A stretch of 64,000 bases of DNA from assembly GCA_937924775.1 (NCBI GenBank), contig CALDUT010000003.1, positions 62,001 to 126,000 of the forward strand. Reading direction: 5' to 3'. A program made the translations under genes and the position numbers. Of this stretch, positions 56,060-64,000 are shown in pieces. The first letter of the stretch is position 1; each line of letters opens with the position of its first letter. A model generated the notes under the pieces. The model made no database searches and had not been told where the DNA came from. It saw only the letters and a program-made list of their open reading frames with translations. This stretch comes from an uncultured Gemmata sp. GTDB lineage: Bacteria; Planctomycetota; Planctomycetia; Gemmatales; Gemmataceae.

Positions 56060-56698
56060 TCACTCCCCGCATTCGTCGGGAGCTTCACTCCCCCACCGCC
56101 GGGATAAATGATGGTCAACCCCCAATTGGTCACAAATCCGTGCCACGATAAAATCGACCAAATCCTCCAAATTCCGCGGGCGGGTATAGAATGCGGGCAT
56201 CGCGGGCAGCACGACCGCTCCCGCTTCAGTGACCGCGACCATGTTCCGCAGCGCCGCCAGCCCCAAGGGGGTTTCCCGCGGCACCAAGATGAGTTTGCGA
56301 CGCTCTTTGAGGTGAACATCGGCCGCCCGATGGATGAGATTTTCCGAATGCCCATGGGCAATGGCGGCCAAGGTGCCACCGCTACAGGGGCAGATGACCA
56401 TGCCTCCGGTCAAAAACGAGCCGCTGGCGATCCCTGCGCGAAAGTCGCGATAGTGGTGATAATGCAACCGGGCAAGGTTCAATCCGCTGGCCCGAGAACC
56501 CAGTAGCACCGCGGGCGAAAATTCGTCGGCCGCCAAGGAAATGCGACAGCCCAACTCGGATTCCAGAACCTGGACAGCTGCGGGGCTGATCGTCAGATGC
56601 ACCGTGCGAGTGGCCCGCAACAACACCTCCACCAAGCGCACTCCATAGGGCGACCCGCTGGCCCCCGTGAACGCTACGACCAAATCACTTGTCGCCAT
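56060..56698 (-). CDS. ubiX: flavin prenyltransferase UbiX
   Basis: Prenylates FMN with dimethylallyl phosphate to make the cofactor of UbiD-type decarboxylases (ubiquinone/menaquinone or aromatic acid metabolism). 212 residues from ATG 56698, preceded by GAGGGCG. Features: AFTGASGSPYG (FMN phosphate loop), ISPAAVQVLESEL, ICPCSGGTLAAIAHG, LILVPRETPLGLAALRNM, VLPAMPAFYTRPRN. ORF could extend to 56830, but that part has no family support. No ubiD is in the window. Confidence 0.93.
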   Translation of the reverse strand: MATSDLVVAFTGASGSPYGVRLVEVLLRATRTVHLTISPAAVQVLESELGCRISLAADEFSPAVLLGSRASGLNLARLHYHHYRDFRAGIASGSFLTGGMVICPCSGGTLAAIAHGHSENLIHRAADVHLKERRKLILVPRETPLGLAALRNMVAVTEAGAVVLPAMPAFYTRPRNLEDLVDFIVARICDQLGVDHHLSRRWGSEAPDECGE

Positions 56699-56863
56699 CA
56701 GCGCCCTCGTACCGCGAATGTGGGGTGGATAGTTTCTGAACAACAGGCCCCTGTGCTCACTTCCCGCTTCAGTGGCCCCCAATTCCCATCCGGGTTCGAC
56801 CGACACACCCACCAGCCGCGCTGACCGCAACGGCTCTTCCTATGCTACACTTAGGACCGCACA

Positions 56864-58321
56864 ATGGAGCAGGCGGCAACTAACCTCAGCATGGAATCGA
56901 TCATGCGTACTGGCATTGCGACAGGCATCATCACCGGTTGCTGGATGCTACTGGCAACCCTTCCCCTGCTCGCGCAACCCGACCCCCCCGCCGGGCTATC
57001 CCATTGGCCCATGGAAGAGCTTATTCTCAAAAACGGAGCTAAATTCAAAGGGCTGTTGTTGAACGAACTGCCGGATGTCGTGGAATTTCAGTCGGTCTAC
57101 CGCCGCCCCGGCCGACCCACTGTGACGCTAACGAGCTTTTTTAGCAAAAACGAGATCGCCGAAATCAAACGGCTATCTGCCGACGAACGGGCCATTCTCC
57201 ACGAAAAGTTGGCAGAACTGGATCCCAGCGGAGAAGGTGAACGCAAACGGATGGAATCGTTAGAATTGGTCGCCGCCGATTGGCCTGGGCAGAGGGGCGG
57301 CGCTCGGCAGTACGAATCCGACCACTTCATTCTGATTTGCACCGGTTCTGAAGAGCTGACGCGACGTTCCGCTGTCCGACTCGAACAAATTTATACCGCG
57401 TTTTCTCGCTTCTTACCGCCGACTGTCCAGAACGCCTCCCCGACTGTCTTTCTCCTCGCCACCCAACCCCACGAATACCGAGCCCTCTTGCGTTCCATCG
57501 GCGGCGAGCAGCTATTGAACCCCGCGGTCTACGACCCGCTGCGCAACCGCATTTACTGCGGTAGCGATCTGGAAAAACTCGGCAGCGACCTCCAATCGGC
57601 CCGCTTGCACAATGCCCAACAGCTCGCCGACCTCGACCGCTACGAAGAGAACATCAAACGTCTGTACAAAGGCGAAGAACTCGTCCGGCACCGCCGCGCC
57701 ATTGCCGCAGAACGCAAACGGGTTTATTTGGCTGATGTGGCCAACGGTCGCAAGTTCGACGAAGCCACCAGCCGGCTGTTCGCGTTACTGTATCACGAAG
57801 CGTTTCATGCGTATGTTGCGGCGTTCGTGTACCCGGCGTTGAAGCCGGCGGAGGTGCAAGCCGGCAAAGGCCCCGGAGAGCTGCCCCGGTGGCTCAACGA
57901 AGGCTTGGCCCAGATTTTTGAAACCGCGGTGGTCGAAGCCGGCGAATTGCGCGTCGATCATCCTGATCCAGACCGACTGGACCGTGTGAAGAATTGGCTA
58001 AAAGGTAATAACGGTCAGAAACTATTGCCGCTGAAGGATTTACTGACTACCGGCCAAGAAGCCTTTCTGGCCTCGCACGCCGATCAAAAAGCCGCCTCCG
58101 ACCGGGCCTACTTATCGTCATGGGCGTTGGCCTACTATCTTATGTTCGATCGTCGCCTGATCGGCACCGAACCCTTCCACAAGTACCTCATCACCCTCAA
58201 TAGCGGCGGCAATCCCCGCGAAGCGTTCGCCGGCCTGGTTCAAACCGATCTTGCGACCTTCGAGAAGCAATGGCACGACTATCTGCTCCGGCTGCGCACC
58301 AATGGAACTTTAGCGAAATGA
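56864..58321 (+). CDS. secreted putative metallopeptidase (DUF1570-like)
   Basis: 485 residues. Signal or lipoprotein-like N-terminus (GIATGIITGCWMLLATLPLLA, about 17-37). A beta-rich segment (about 50-110, LKNGAKFKGLLLN and TSFFSKNEI), then a peptidase-like domain with HEAFH (H311-E312, H315, an HExxH zinc motif) and a downstream glutamate in PRWLNEGLAQIFE, as in gluzincins. Helical C-terminus ends FEKQWHDYLLRL. AGGA lies 7 bases before ATG 56864; ATG 56891 and 56903 are alternatives that trim residues before the hydrophobic stretch. Proteolytic activity is inferred from the motif only. Confidence 0.8.
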   Translation: MEQAATNLSMESIMRTGIATGIITGCWMLLATLPLLAQPDPPAGLSHWPMEELILKNGAKFKGLLLNELPDVVEFQSVYRRPGRPTVTLTSFFSKNEIAEIKRLSADERAILHEKLAELDPSGEGERKRMESLELVAADWPGQRGGARQYESDHFILICTGSEELTRRSAVRLEQIYTAFSRFLPPTVQNASPTVFLLATQPHEYRALLRSIGGEQLLNPAVYDPLRNRIYCGSDLEKLGSDLQSARLHNAQQLADLDRYEENIKRLYKGEELVRHRRAIAAERKRVYLADVANGRKFDEATSRLFALLYHEAFHAYVAAFVYPALKPAEVQAGKGPGELPRWLNEGLAQIFETAVVEAGELRVDHPDPDRLDRVKNWLKGNNGQKLLPLKDLLTTGQEAFLASHADQKAASDRAYLSSWALAYYLMFDRRLIGTEPFHKYLITLNSGGNPREAFAGLVQTDLATFEKQWHDYLLRLRTNGTLAK

Positions 58322-58414
58322 CGAACCCTCAGGCATCCGCCGTTCGGGGACGAGTCGTTGACCATTCTGCTTAACTGGCGGTGACGTGATTACAAACCCT
58401 CAGGCCGTCGCCTG

Positions 58415-59482
58415 CTAACGGTGGACCACCGCGGCGTTGTCGAGTGGTGGATCAGTGCTCGCGGGATTTCCGGAAAGTGGCTCGGCGGCCACGGCGGGAA
58501 TCCGATGTGGGGCAGGTTCCGGTTCCGCAACCGCATCATCGGTCAGGGAGTGTGCGTTCTGGTTCGCCGTGACCAGCGGACAATGACGGGCCGCCGCGGC
58601 ATCGGCGGAGGAGTGGCCCGGATTTATGACCGTGCCATCGGCCGCAAGATCGGAGGTTCGCAACGGATGTTTCGCAACGGTCGAAGTGGCCGCAGTAGGA
58701 TGGGGCGGTGTCTCTATGGTATCCCCGATGCGGATACCAAATTCCTGGTCGGCCGCGCCATCGGGCGGCGGTTCGGGAGCTTTCTCCAGATGCCGGCCGG
58801 TCATGCGTTCAACGACCCTTTCCACCGCCTGGCCAACGGCGACAGCGGGTTTCGCGATGATGTTGGGAACGTGGGGGGGCTCCCCCGTCGACACCGGGCG
58901 GCTGAGAATGTACTTTTGGATTAACGCCCCGGCAATCGCCGACAGCACCGCGACCACCACCAGCGGCCGGTATTCGTTGATTTTGTTAAAAATTTCTAAT
59001 ACTTGATCCGTCAACAAGTAGGACAACCAGAATAACAGATTCACCAGCGGGATGGCATAAATGGCATCGGCGAGCAGAAATCGCCCCAACGGCACCCGCA
59101 GAACCCCGGCCATGATGAATATCGGGGTGCGAATGCCCGGCAGCAACCGCGCCCCCAACAGCACCCAAATGCCGCGTTCGGCAAAGTTCTTCTCGATCTG
59201 TTCTTGCTTGTCCAGTGGAACAAAATGACGGCGAACAAAGCCAATATCCAACAACCGCCGCCCCCAAATCCGCCCCGCGGCATACAACACACCATCGCCG
59301 ATTACCACCCCCGCCATCACCACCGGCAGCATGATGTACCACGACAGGCTCGTATCCTCATGGCCGACCAGAATTCCGGCGGTGATGACCGGCAGCTCTT
59401 CGGGAATCGGAAAACCGAAGCCCGCCGCCAGCAACGCGAGGAAGACGCCCTGATAACCATATTGGTCAAAATGTTCCAACAT
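58415..59482 (-). CDS. DedA/SNARE-associated family membrane protein with long C-terminal tail
   Basis: 355 residues. The DedA core (about 1-190) has FPIPEELPVITAG, VIGDGVLYAAGR, and ARLLPGIRTPIFIMAG, motifs of this polyprenyl-phosphate/phospholipid translocase family. A final TM follows at about 175-195. The rest (about 200-355) is a Pro/Ala/Thr-rich tail without known domain, an unusual addition. ATG 59482 begins MLEHFDQYG, the family start; ORF extension to 59545 is not supported. Divergent from the sugar isomerase gene. Confidence 0.9.
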   Translation of the reverse strand: MLEHFDQYGYQGVFLALLAAGFGFPIPEELPVITAGILVGHEDTSLSWYIMLPVVMAGVVIGDGVLYAAGRIWGRRLLDIGFVRRHFVPLDKQEQIEKNFAERGIWVLLGARLLPGIRTPIFIMAGVLRVPLGRFLLADAIYAIPLVNLLFWLSYLLTDQVLEIFNKINEYRPLVVVAVLSAIAGALIQKYILSRPVSTGEPPHVPNIIAKPAVAVGQAVERVVERMTGRHLEKAPEPPPDGAADQEFGIRIGDTIETPPHPTAATSTVAKHPLRTSDLAADGTVINPGHSSADAAAARHCPLVTANQNAHSLTDDAVAEPEPAPHRIPAVAAEPLSGNPASTDPPLDNAAVVHR

Positions 59483-59609
59483 CACGCAATCCGTGAGTGA
59501 TAGCCTCCTAGCACAGATGTTAAACAGCCTACCACCAGAACACAACGCCGGTTAGGGGTGCATGAATTTTGAACAGCGGATTTCTGTTGTTCCTGGAGGA
59601 GATGGTGCT

Positions 59610-60434
59610 ATGAAATTGGGCCTGATTAACTCCGCCTGGGTGCAAGCCGGGCGTGGGACCGCGTTCGGTATACAGCAGACACGGGCCATCGGCTTCGACA
59701 GCATCGACATTTTCGCCGATCCCTTGGATATCGACGCTAAGGAACGCCGGTTGATCCGCACCGAGTGTAGCAAGGCCGGTCTGCCGATCATCAGCGTGGC
59801 TTGTGTCGCGGTGGGGCTGATCGACTTCAACCCCAGTGTGCAGCGCTTTCACATGCAACGCTGTAAGGCTTACCTCGATTTCTGTTATGAACTGGAGGCG
59901 CGTAATCTACTTTTGGTATTAGGCGAATACATTTGGGAAAAACAAGTGATCAGGCCGGAGGAACAGTGGCAAACTGCCGTCCAGCACCTCCGCACCCTGG
60001 GTGATTATGCCGCCGATCTGGGGCTACAAATCGCTCTGGAATTGGAACCATTCAAGCTGTCGCTACTCAACAGCGTGCCCAGCATGGTGCGGTTCCTGGA
60101 CACGGTGAACCATCCGGCGGTGCGTGCCAACATCGATATTTCGCACCTACATCTGTCTGGAACCCGCCCTGAGGAATTACGGTCTCTCCAGGGCAAGGCC
60201 ATCCATGTTCACATCAGTGATTGCGATGGCCAGGTTCATGGGGATTTGCCCCCGGGTCGCGGCGTCGTGCAATTTGAGCCATACTTAAAGGAGATCGCCG
60301 CGCTGGGGATCGACGGCGCGATCAGTGTGGAACTCGAATATTCACCGGAGCCGGACAAAATCGTGGAATGGGTGACAGAAGCCTATCAATCAACCGCGGA
60401 ATTGCTCCGCCGCGCCGGGATTACCCGCGAATAA
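59610..60434 (+). CDS. sugar phosphate isomerase/epimerase (xylose isomerase-like TIM barrel)
   Basis: 274 residues of the AP-endonuclease-2/xylose-isomerase-like family. Seen: KLGLINSAWVQAG start, QIALELEPFKLSLLNS, VRANIDISHLHLSG, HVHISDCDGQVHGDLPPGRG and ISVELEYSPEPD, which supply the acidic and His metal ligands. The ATG at 59610 has GGAGGAG upstream, better than 59562. The substrate is unknown; planctomycetes have many such enzymes. It may be in an operon with the LOG-family gene 54 bases downstream. Confidence 0.86.
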   Translation: MKLGLINSAWVQAGRGTAFGIQQTRAIGFDSIDIFADPLDIDAKERRLIRTECSKAGLPIISVACVAVGLIDFNPSVQRFHMQRCKAYLDFCYELEARNLLLVLGEYIWEKQVIRPEEQWQTAVQHLRTLGDYAADLGLQIALELEPFKLSLLNSVPSMVRFLDTVNHPAVRANIDISHLHLSGTRPEELRSLQGKAIHVHISDCDGQVHGDLPPGRGVVQFEPYLKEIAALGIDGAISVELEYSPEPDKIVEWVTEAYQSTAELLRRAGITRE

Positions 60435-60488
60435 TACCGATAGGACCTGCATCTAGGACGGCATACCTCTCCAACGAGCGTGAGTTCT

Positions 60489-61304
60489 ATGGCCGATAAA
60501 ACCCTCGACGTGGACACAGGGAAAATCTCCGGAGAATGGAACCGGCACGTCGGCACGGTCGATCCCGACGAAACGAAATTCCTGCGCGGGCCTGGTTCGC
60601 GCGGCGTCGAGTTCTGGCAGGCGTTCAAGATGTTCCGGGAATTGCTCTATGGCTTCCGGAAACTTCACTTTGTGGGGCCGTGTGTCACCGTCTTTGGGTC
60701 GGCCCGGTTTGACGAGGAGCATCGTTTTTACAAACTGGCCCGGGAGGTGGGGCGGCTGCTGGCCCGTTCGGGATTTACCGTCATGACCGGGGGTGGCCCG
60801 GGCATCATGGAGGCTGCCAATCGCGGTGCCAAAGATGTCGGCGGTCGTTCGCTGGGATGCAACATCGTCTTACCACGCGAACAAAAACCCAATCCTTACG
60901 TCGATTCATGGATCGACTTTAAGTACTTTTTTGTCCGCAAGGTGATGCTGGTCAAATACAGCTATGCCTTCATCGTGTTGCCCGGCGGCTTTGGCACCCT
61001 CGACGAACTGTTTGAAGTGGCCACGCTTATCCAGACCGGAAAAGTCGAAAGCTTCCCCGTGGCTCTGATGGGAACCGACTATTGGCGGCCGCTGATCGAC
61101 CAACTGCGCCTCATGGTGATGGAAAAAACCATCGACCCCACCGATCTTGACCAGCTCATCATTTCCGATAACCCCGGGGAGGTCGTTTCCGGAATCACCG
61201 ATATTGCCCTCAATCGCTTCGGCCTCACCTACGGCCCGGACATTCAACCGCGATGGTGGTTGGGCGAATGGTTCGGCCGCTGGTGGAAAAAACTGATGAA
61301 ATGA
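60489..61304 (+). CDS. LOG-family (TIGR00730) Rossmann protein
   Basis: 271 residues. LOG/lysine-decarboxylase-like nucleotide phosphoribohydrolase: GGGPGIMEAANRGA (101-114) and PGGFGTLDELFE (165-176) are the diagnostic motifs of cytokinin-activating and nucleotide 5'-monophosphate phosphoribohydrolases. The fold is cytoplasmic. GTG 60480 is an alternative start. Activity on a particular nucleotide is not established. A 60-residue N-terminal extension precedes the core. Confidence 0.9.
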   Translation: MADKTLDVDTGKISGEWNRHVGTVDPDETKFLRGPGSRGVEFWQAFKMFRELLYGFRKLHFVGPCVTVFGSARFDEEHRFYKLAREVGRLLARSGFTVMTGGGPGIMEAANRGAKDVGGRSLGCNIVLPREQKPNPYVDSWIDFKYFFVRKVMLVKYSYAFIVLPGGFGTLDELFEVATLIQTGKVESFPVALMGTDYWRPLIDQLRLMVMEKTIDPTDLDQLIISDNPGEVVSGITDIALNRFGLTYGPDIQPRWWLGEWFGRWWKKLMK

Positions 61305-61462
61305 ATGATCGCCGAGAGGCTACAGGCAATTCGCCTCCATGAGCGATTAACCCTCCGCGCCAACGGCCCCGGCTTAAGCGTGATTGGCCCGCTGGCCACA
61401 CCACTCCCGAGCGGCCCCAGAGCAAAAACCTTGAGCCACCCGGGAGCTGCTCCTGGCGAATC

Positions 61463-61918
61463 TCAGTGATTCGTGAAGCTGTCGTACTGCCGGGGGCATT
61501 GCCAGCCTACCCCGAACGGAGCGGCAAATGGCGTCTTGGGGCACTTGTTGCCAAACAAACCTGAACCCCATGTCGGTCCGCACGGATTAAAGAAATTCTT
61601 GCAGGAACCGAAAGCGAACGCCAGATTGCTCTTCAAGCTCCCGCAGCCGTTTTGGCAGGGATGACCAAACGGGCAGTCGCCCCCAGTCACCATTTTGAAG
61701 GTTGTTCCCAAGGATGGCTTATCACAATTCGTACATCCGTTGCCCCGGATGATGCTCGATCCTGCGACCGGGACCACCGGGCTGGCTGCGTGCGTCGCGG
61801 GCGGATAAGTGGGGTACGCCGCCGGGACAGGCGTGACGATTTGGATGTGCGGATCTTGTGCCGCCGCGGAGCCTGCGAAGGCCACAACACCGCACAGCGT
61901 CAGATACAACTTACGCAT
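61463..61918 (-). CDS. small cysteine-rich secreted protein
   Basis: 151 residues. Signal peptide MRKLYLTLCGVVAFAGSAAA, ATG 61918 with GGAAAGG upstream. The mature part has a Pro/Ala/Tyr-rich linker, then a Cys-rich region: GCTNCDKP, GDCPFGHPCQNGCGSL, FGSCKNFFNPCGP, NKCPK and a final CPRQYDSF. Ten or so cysteines would suit disulfide bonding or metal binding. Family unknown; it fits the Cys-rich small secreted proteins of planctomycetes that may belong to the cell wall. Confidence 0.82.
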   Translation of the reverse strand: MRKLYLTLCGVVAFAGSAAAQDPHIQIVTPVPAAYPTYPPATHAASPVVPVAGSSIIRGNGCTNCDKPSLGTTFKMVTGGDCPFGHPCQNGCGSLKSNLAFAFGSCKNFFNPCGPTWGSGLFGNKCPKTPFAAPFGVGWQCPRQYDSFTNH

Positions 61919-62152
61919 GGTGGAAACCTTTCCGTGAGAGAACGCCGCTTCCGTGGCGGCTATTGATTCTTCGGTGGTTCCCCGTCTGCGAATTGGCCAA
62001 AGCGGCAGCCGAATTCCCACGAGGCACTCGCCCGCGGTCGTGTTACCACAGTCACGCCGAGGCCATCGCCTTCACCCAAAAAAATAACGATTCCGGATTT
62101 GACAATTGCCCGGAGATTGCGCAGAATACCAACAGGTGTATACACTAGATCA

Positions 62153-62938
62153 TTATTGTGAAGGAGATTCGATGTCCGCCAGCCGCTGCAGAATCCGGCC
62201 ATAATCCGGGGCCAGGGCGTCCCATACGCCCTGCTTACAGGCGATCCGGTTCGGCCAATTGACCAGATTCAGGTGATCGCCTTGCCAAATGTCGGTGTGT
62301 TCGCCCCATTGGGCCGAAGCCAACGAGACTACGCCATCGTTCGGCCCTTCCTCGCGATGAACAATCGCAGCGGGGAGCCGCCATGGCGCACTCATCCATT
62401 CAACCGGGCAAACCCCGGCCACAGCGAAATACCGCACGCCTGGCACATTCGGCACAGCCGCATTAAATTGCCGGCAGGCTGCGGTCGTTAAATCCAAAAA
62501 AGCCTGATACGACAGCCCTAACAGCTGAAACAACGGGGCCGCCAGGCGACGAAAGTTCCGCACGCCCCAATCAGCAAACGTCGTGCCCCGATGCGGTGTG
62601 CCAACGGTTGTCAGGGAGACCACACGTTCAGCCATGCCCAGGTGCGTAATCATGTAGCGGCTATCCAGCCCGCCCATGCTGTGCCCAATCAGGTGAACAC
62701 GACCTTTAGAAACGTGCTTGTCGATGAAGCGTTTCAACTCGGCGGCTCGTTCCGCCACGCTACGCGTGCCGCTCAAGCGAGGAACCAATACCCGGTTACC
62801 AACCGCTTCGAGCTGCTCGCGAATGCCAGGGAAATAATCTTTGAGCGTCCACCCCCCGAGGGAAATCCGATCGTAACCACACAAACCATGGACCAAAACA
62901 ATCGGAGCTTGCAATTGCGGAATCGCCATCCGAGCCAT
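62153..62938 (-). CDS. alpha/beta hydrolase, bacterial lipase I-like
   Basis: 261 residues. Nucleophile S87 in LIGHSMGG, oxyanion-hole HG in VLVHGLCGYD, acidic residue in GPNDGVVSLASA, catalytic His in GDHLNLVNW. The arrangement matches family I triacylglycerol lipases (Pseudomonas/Burkholderia type). No signal peptide is visible, so it may be cytoplasmic or secreted without a Sec signal. The start at 62938 or ATG 62929 is uncertain. Confidence 0.88.
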   Translation of the reverse strand: MARMAIPQLQAPIVLVHGLCGYDRISLGGWTLKDYFPGIREQLEAVGNRVLVPRLSGTRSVAERAAELKRFIDKHVSKGRVHLIGHSMGGLDSRYMITHLGMAERVVSLTTVGTPHRGTTFADWGVRNFRRLAAPLFQLLGLSYQAFLDLTTAACRQFNAAVPNVPGVRYFAVAGVCPVEWMSAPWRLPAAIVHREEGPNDGVVSLASAQWGEHTDIWQGDHLNLVNWPNRIACKQGVWDALAPDYGRILQRLADIESPSQ

Positions 62939-63178
62939 CGCCTAACATCCTTCTAGTAAGCCAAGAGCATCCCTTCCATCGCACCGGAGCCGGGCGTGGA
63001 AGAAGAGAGCGTATCGTCGCGTTTCGCGGGAGCTTGGGTGTGTCAGTGGGCGTGGCGAATCTGTAAAACAATTGCCAAGCGCCGGCACCCGACCCGAAGG
63101 TGGATCCACCCCGGACTCAGTCAACCACGGCGAACCATCTGTAAAAAATATACTTACTTTCTTCACAGGAACTACGCA

Positions 63179-64000
63179 ATGCAAATTCCTGTAGCACACC
63201 CCGGAAAAACGCGTATCGGCTGGATTGGCACTGGTGTAATGGGCCGCTGGATGTGCGAACACGCGATGAAAAAAGGCTTCAGCGCCACCGTCTACAACCG
63301 TTCGCGGGAGAAAGCCCAACCGCTCATCGACCTGGGCGCCCAATTCGCGGCCTCGCCCAAAGAAGTCGCGGAGAAGTCCGATATTGTGTTTGCCATCGTT
63401 GGCTTTCCGAAAGATGTTCGCGAAGTGTTTCTGGGGGAAGCAGGAGCGTTGACCGGAGCGAAACCCGGCAGTGTGCTGGTGGATATGACCACCAGCGAAC
63501 CATCGCTAGCCAAGGAAATTTATGAAGCGGCCAAAGCCAAGGGTGTCGGTGCACTCGATGCCCCTGTTTCCGGCGGCGATGTGGGAGCGAAGAACGCGAC
63601 ACTCTCCATCATGATCGGCGGCGATGCCGAGGTGGTCGCGGCCGTACAACCGGTGTTCGAATGCATGGGGAAAACCATCATTCACCAAGGGGGTCCTGGA
63701 GCCGGGCAGCACACCAAAATGGTGAATCAGATTCTCATTTCCTCAAATATGATCGCGCTGTGCGAGGGGTTGCTCTACGGTTACAAAGCCGGACTTGATC
63801 TCGAAACGGTCTTCAAAAGCGTTTCGGTAGGGGCCGCGGGTAGCAAAGCGTTGGAAGTACTCGGCCCGCGGATGCTGGCTCGCAATTTCGAGCCGGGTTT
63901 CTATGTGGAGCATTTCATCAAAGATATGGGCATTGCTTTGGCTGAAGCCGAAAGGATGAACCTGTGCCTACCCGGGTTGGCACTGGCCAAGCAGCTCTAC
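63179..64000 (+). CDS. NAD(P)-dependent oxidoreductase, 3-hydroxyisobutyrate/tartronate-semialdehyde dehydrogenase type, 3' end cut
   Basis: Beta-hydroxyacid dehydrogenase family. The frame opens at ATG 63179 (AGGA upstream) and runs through the window end for 274 codons. Seen: Rossmann motif [23 protein letters not shown], substrate-binding [17 protein letters not shown], catalytic Lys in [11 protein letters not shown]. About 15-25 C-terminal residues are probably missing. Substrate could be 3-hydroxyisobutyrate, tartronate semialdehyde or a similar acid. Confidence 0.93.
   Translation, partial: MQIPVAHPGKTRIGWIGTGVMGRWMCEHAMKKGFSATVYNRSREKAQPLIDLGAQFAASPKEVAEKSDIVFAIVGFPKDVREVFLGEAGALTGAKPGSVLVDMTTSEPSLAKEIYEAAKAKGVGALDAPVSGGDVGAKNATLSIMIGGDAEVVAAVQPVFECMGKTIIHQGGPGAGQHTKMVNQILISSNMIALCEGLLYGYKAGLDLETVFKSVSVGAAGSKALEVLGPRMLARNFEPGFYVEHFIKDMGIALAEAERMNLCLPGLALAKQLY

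Noticed and set aside
1-64000. CRISPR arrays, rRNA genes and complete insertion sequences
   Set aside because: I looked for regularly spaced short repeats, rRNA core sequences and transposase-like proteins and found none.

Overview
The window looks like chromosomal DNA of a planctomycete, most likely family Gemmataceae. This rests on gene families rather than on any marker gene: a cytochrome/DUF1549/DUF1553 protein paired with a DUF1501 protein, a BatA/VWA giant-protein operon, a decayed DUF1559 pilin-like gene, a fused dehydroquinase-shikimate dehydrogenase, a tail-anchored Ser/Thr kinase, a Cxx-type sulfatase and several lineage-style secreted proteins. I cannot fix the genus. The DNA is GC-rich and densely coding apart from about 25.0-27.1 kb and 38.3-38.9 kb.

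Layout. 0-8.5 kb (all +): 3' part of citramalate synthase, valS with an inserted zinc-ribbon-like segment, a secreted GH5 glycosidase, an orphan PhoR-like histidine kinase, and a radical SAM (SPL-type) plus MUG DNA glycosylase pair. 8.6-14.8 kb: a dicarboxylate/amino-acid symporter divergent from an N-acyl-D-amino-acid deacylase, then pyrB, a small secreted repeat protein, and pyrC. 14.8-25 kb: rlmI-like methyltransferase overlapping a response regulator (-), acetylpolyamine amidohydrolase (+), an HU protein (-), transketolase (+), a sulfatase (-) and a GH63-like glucosidase (-).

25-27.1 kb is a non-coding or decayed island holding tRNA-Pro(CGG), a long inverted repeat, and frameshifted remnants including the N-terminus of a DUF1559 protein. 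27.1-38.3 kb is a four-gene operon: a 1674-residue protein with two VWA units, a 1326-residue coiled-coil membrane protein, a 283-residue partner, and a secreted squalene-cyclase-type repeat protein. It resembles the tail of the planctomycete MoxR/DUF58/BatA cluster, but the MoxR and DUF58 genes are not beside it. A near-perfect parS-like palindrome follows at 38.43 kb.

38.9-64 kb: SH3-like secreted protein, LamG/cytochrome/PSD1 protein with its DUF1501 partner, deoC, cinA, a proline-rich protein with a heme-type CxxCH motif, hisH, a minus-strand aroDE-aroK-prepilin peptidase cluster, rpmG (56 residues) with a terminator, a Ser/Thr kinase, ubiX, a DUF1570-like metallopeptidase candidate, a DedA protein, a sugar isomerase, a LOG-family protein, a cysteine-rich secreted protein, a lipase, and the 5' part of a 3-hydroxyisobutyrate-dehydrogenase-type oxidoreductase cut by the window end.

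Functionally the window mixes core biosynthesis (Ile, Trp/Tyr/Phe precursors, His, pyrimidines, pentose phosphates, translation) with the planctomycete secreted/envelope repertoire. I see no CRISPR array, no rRNA, no complete insertion sequence and no integrase.
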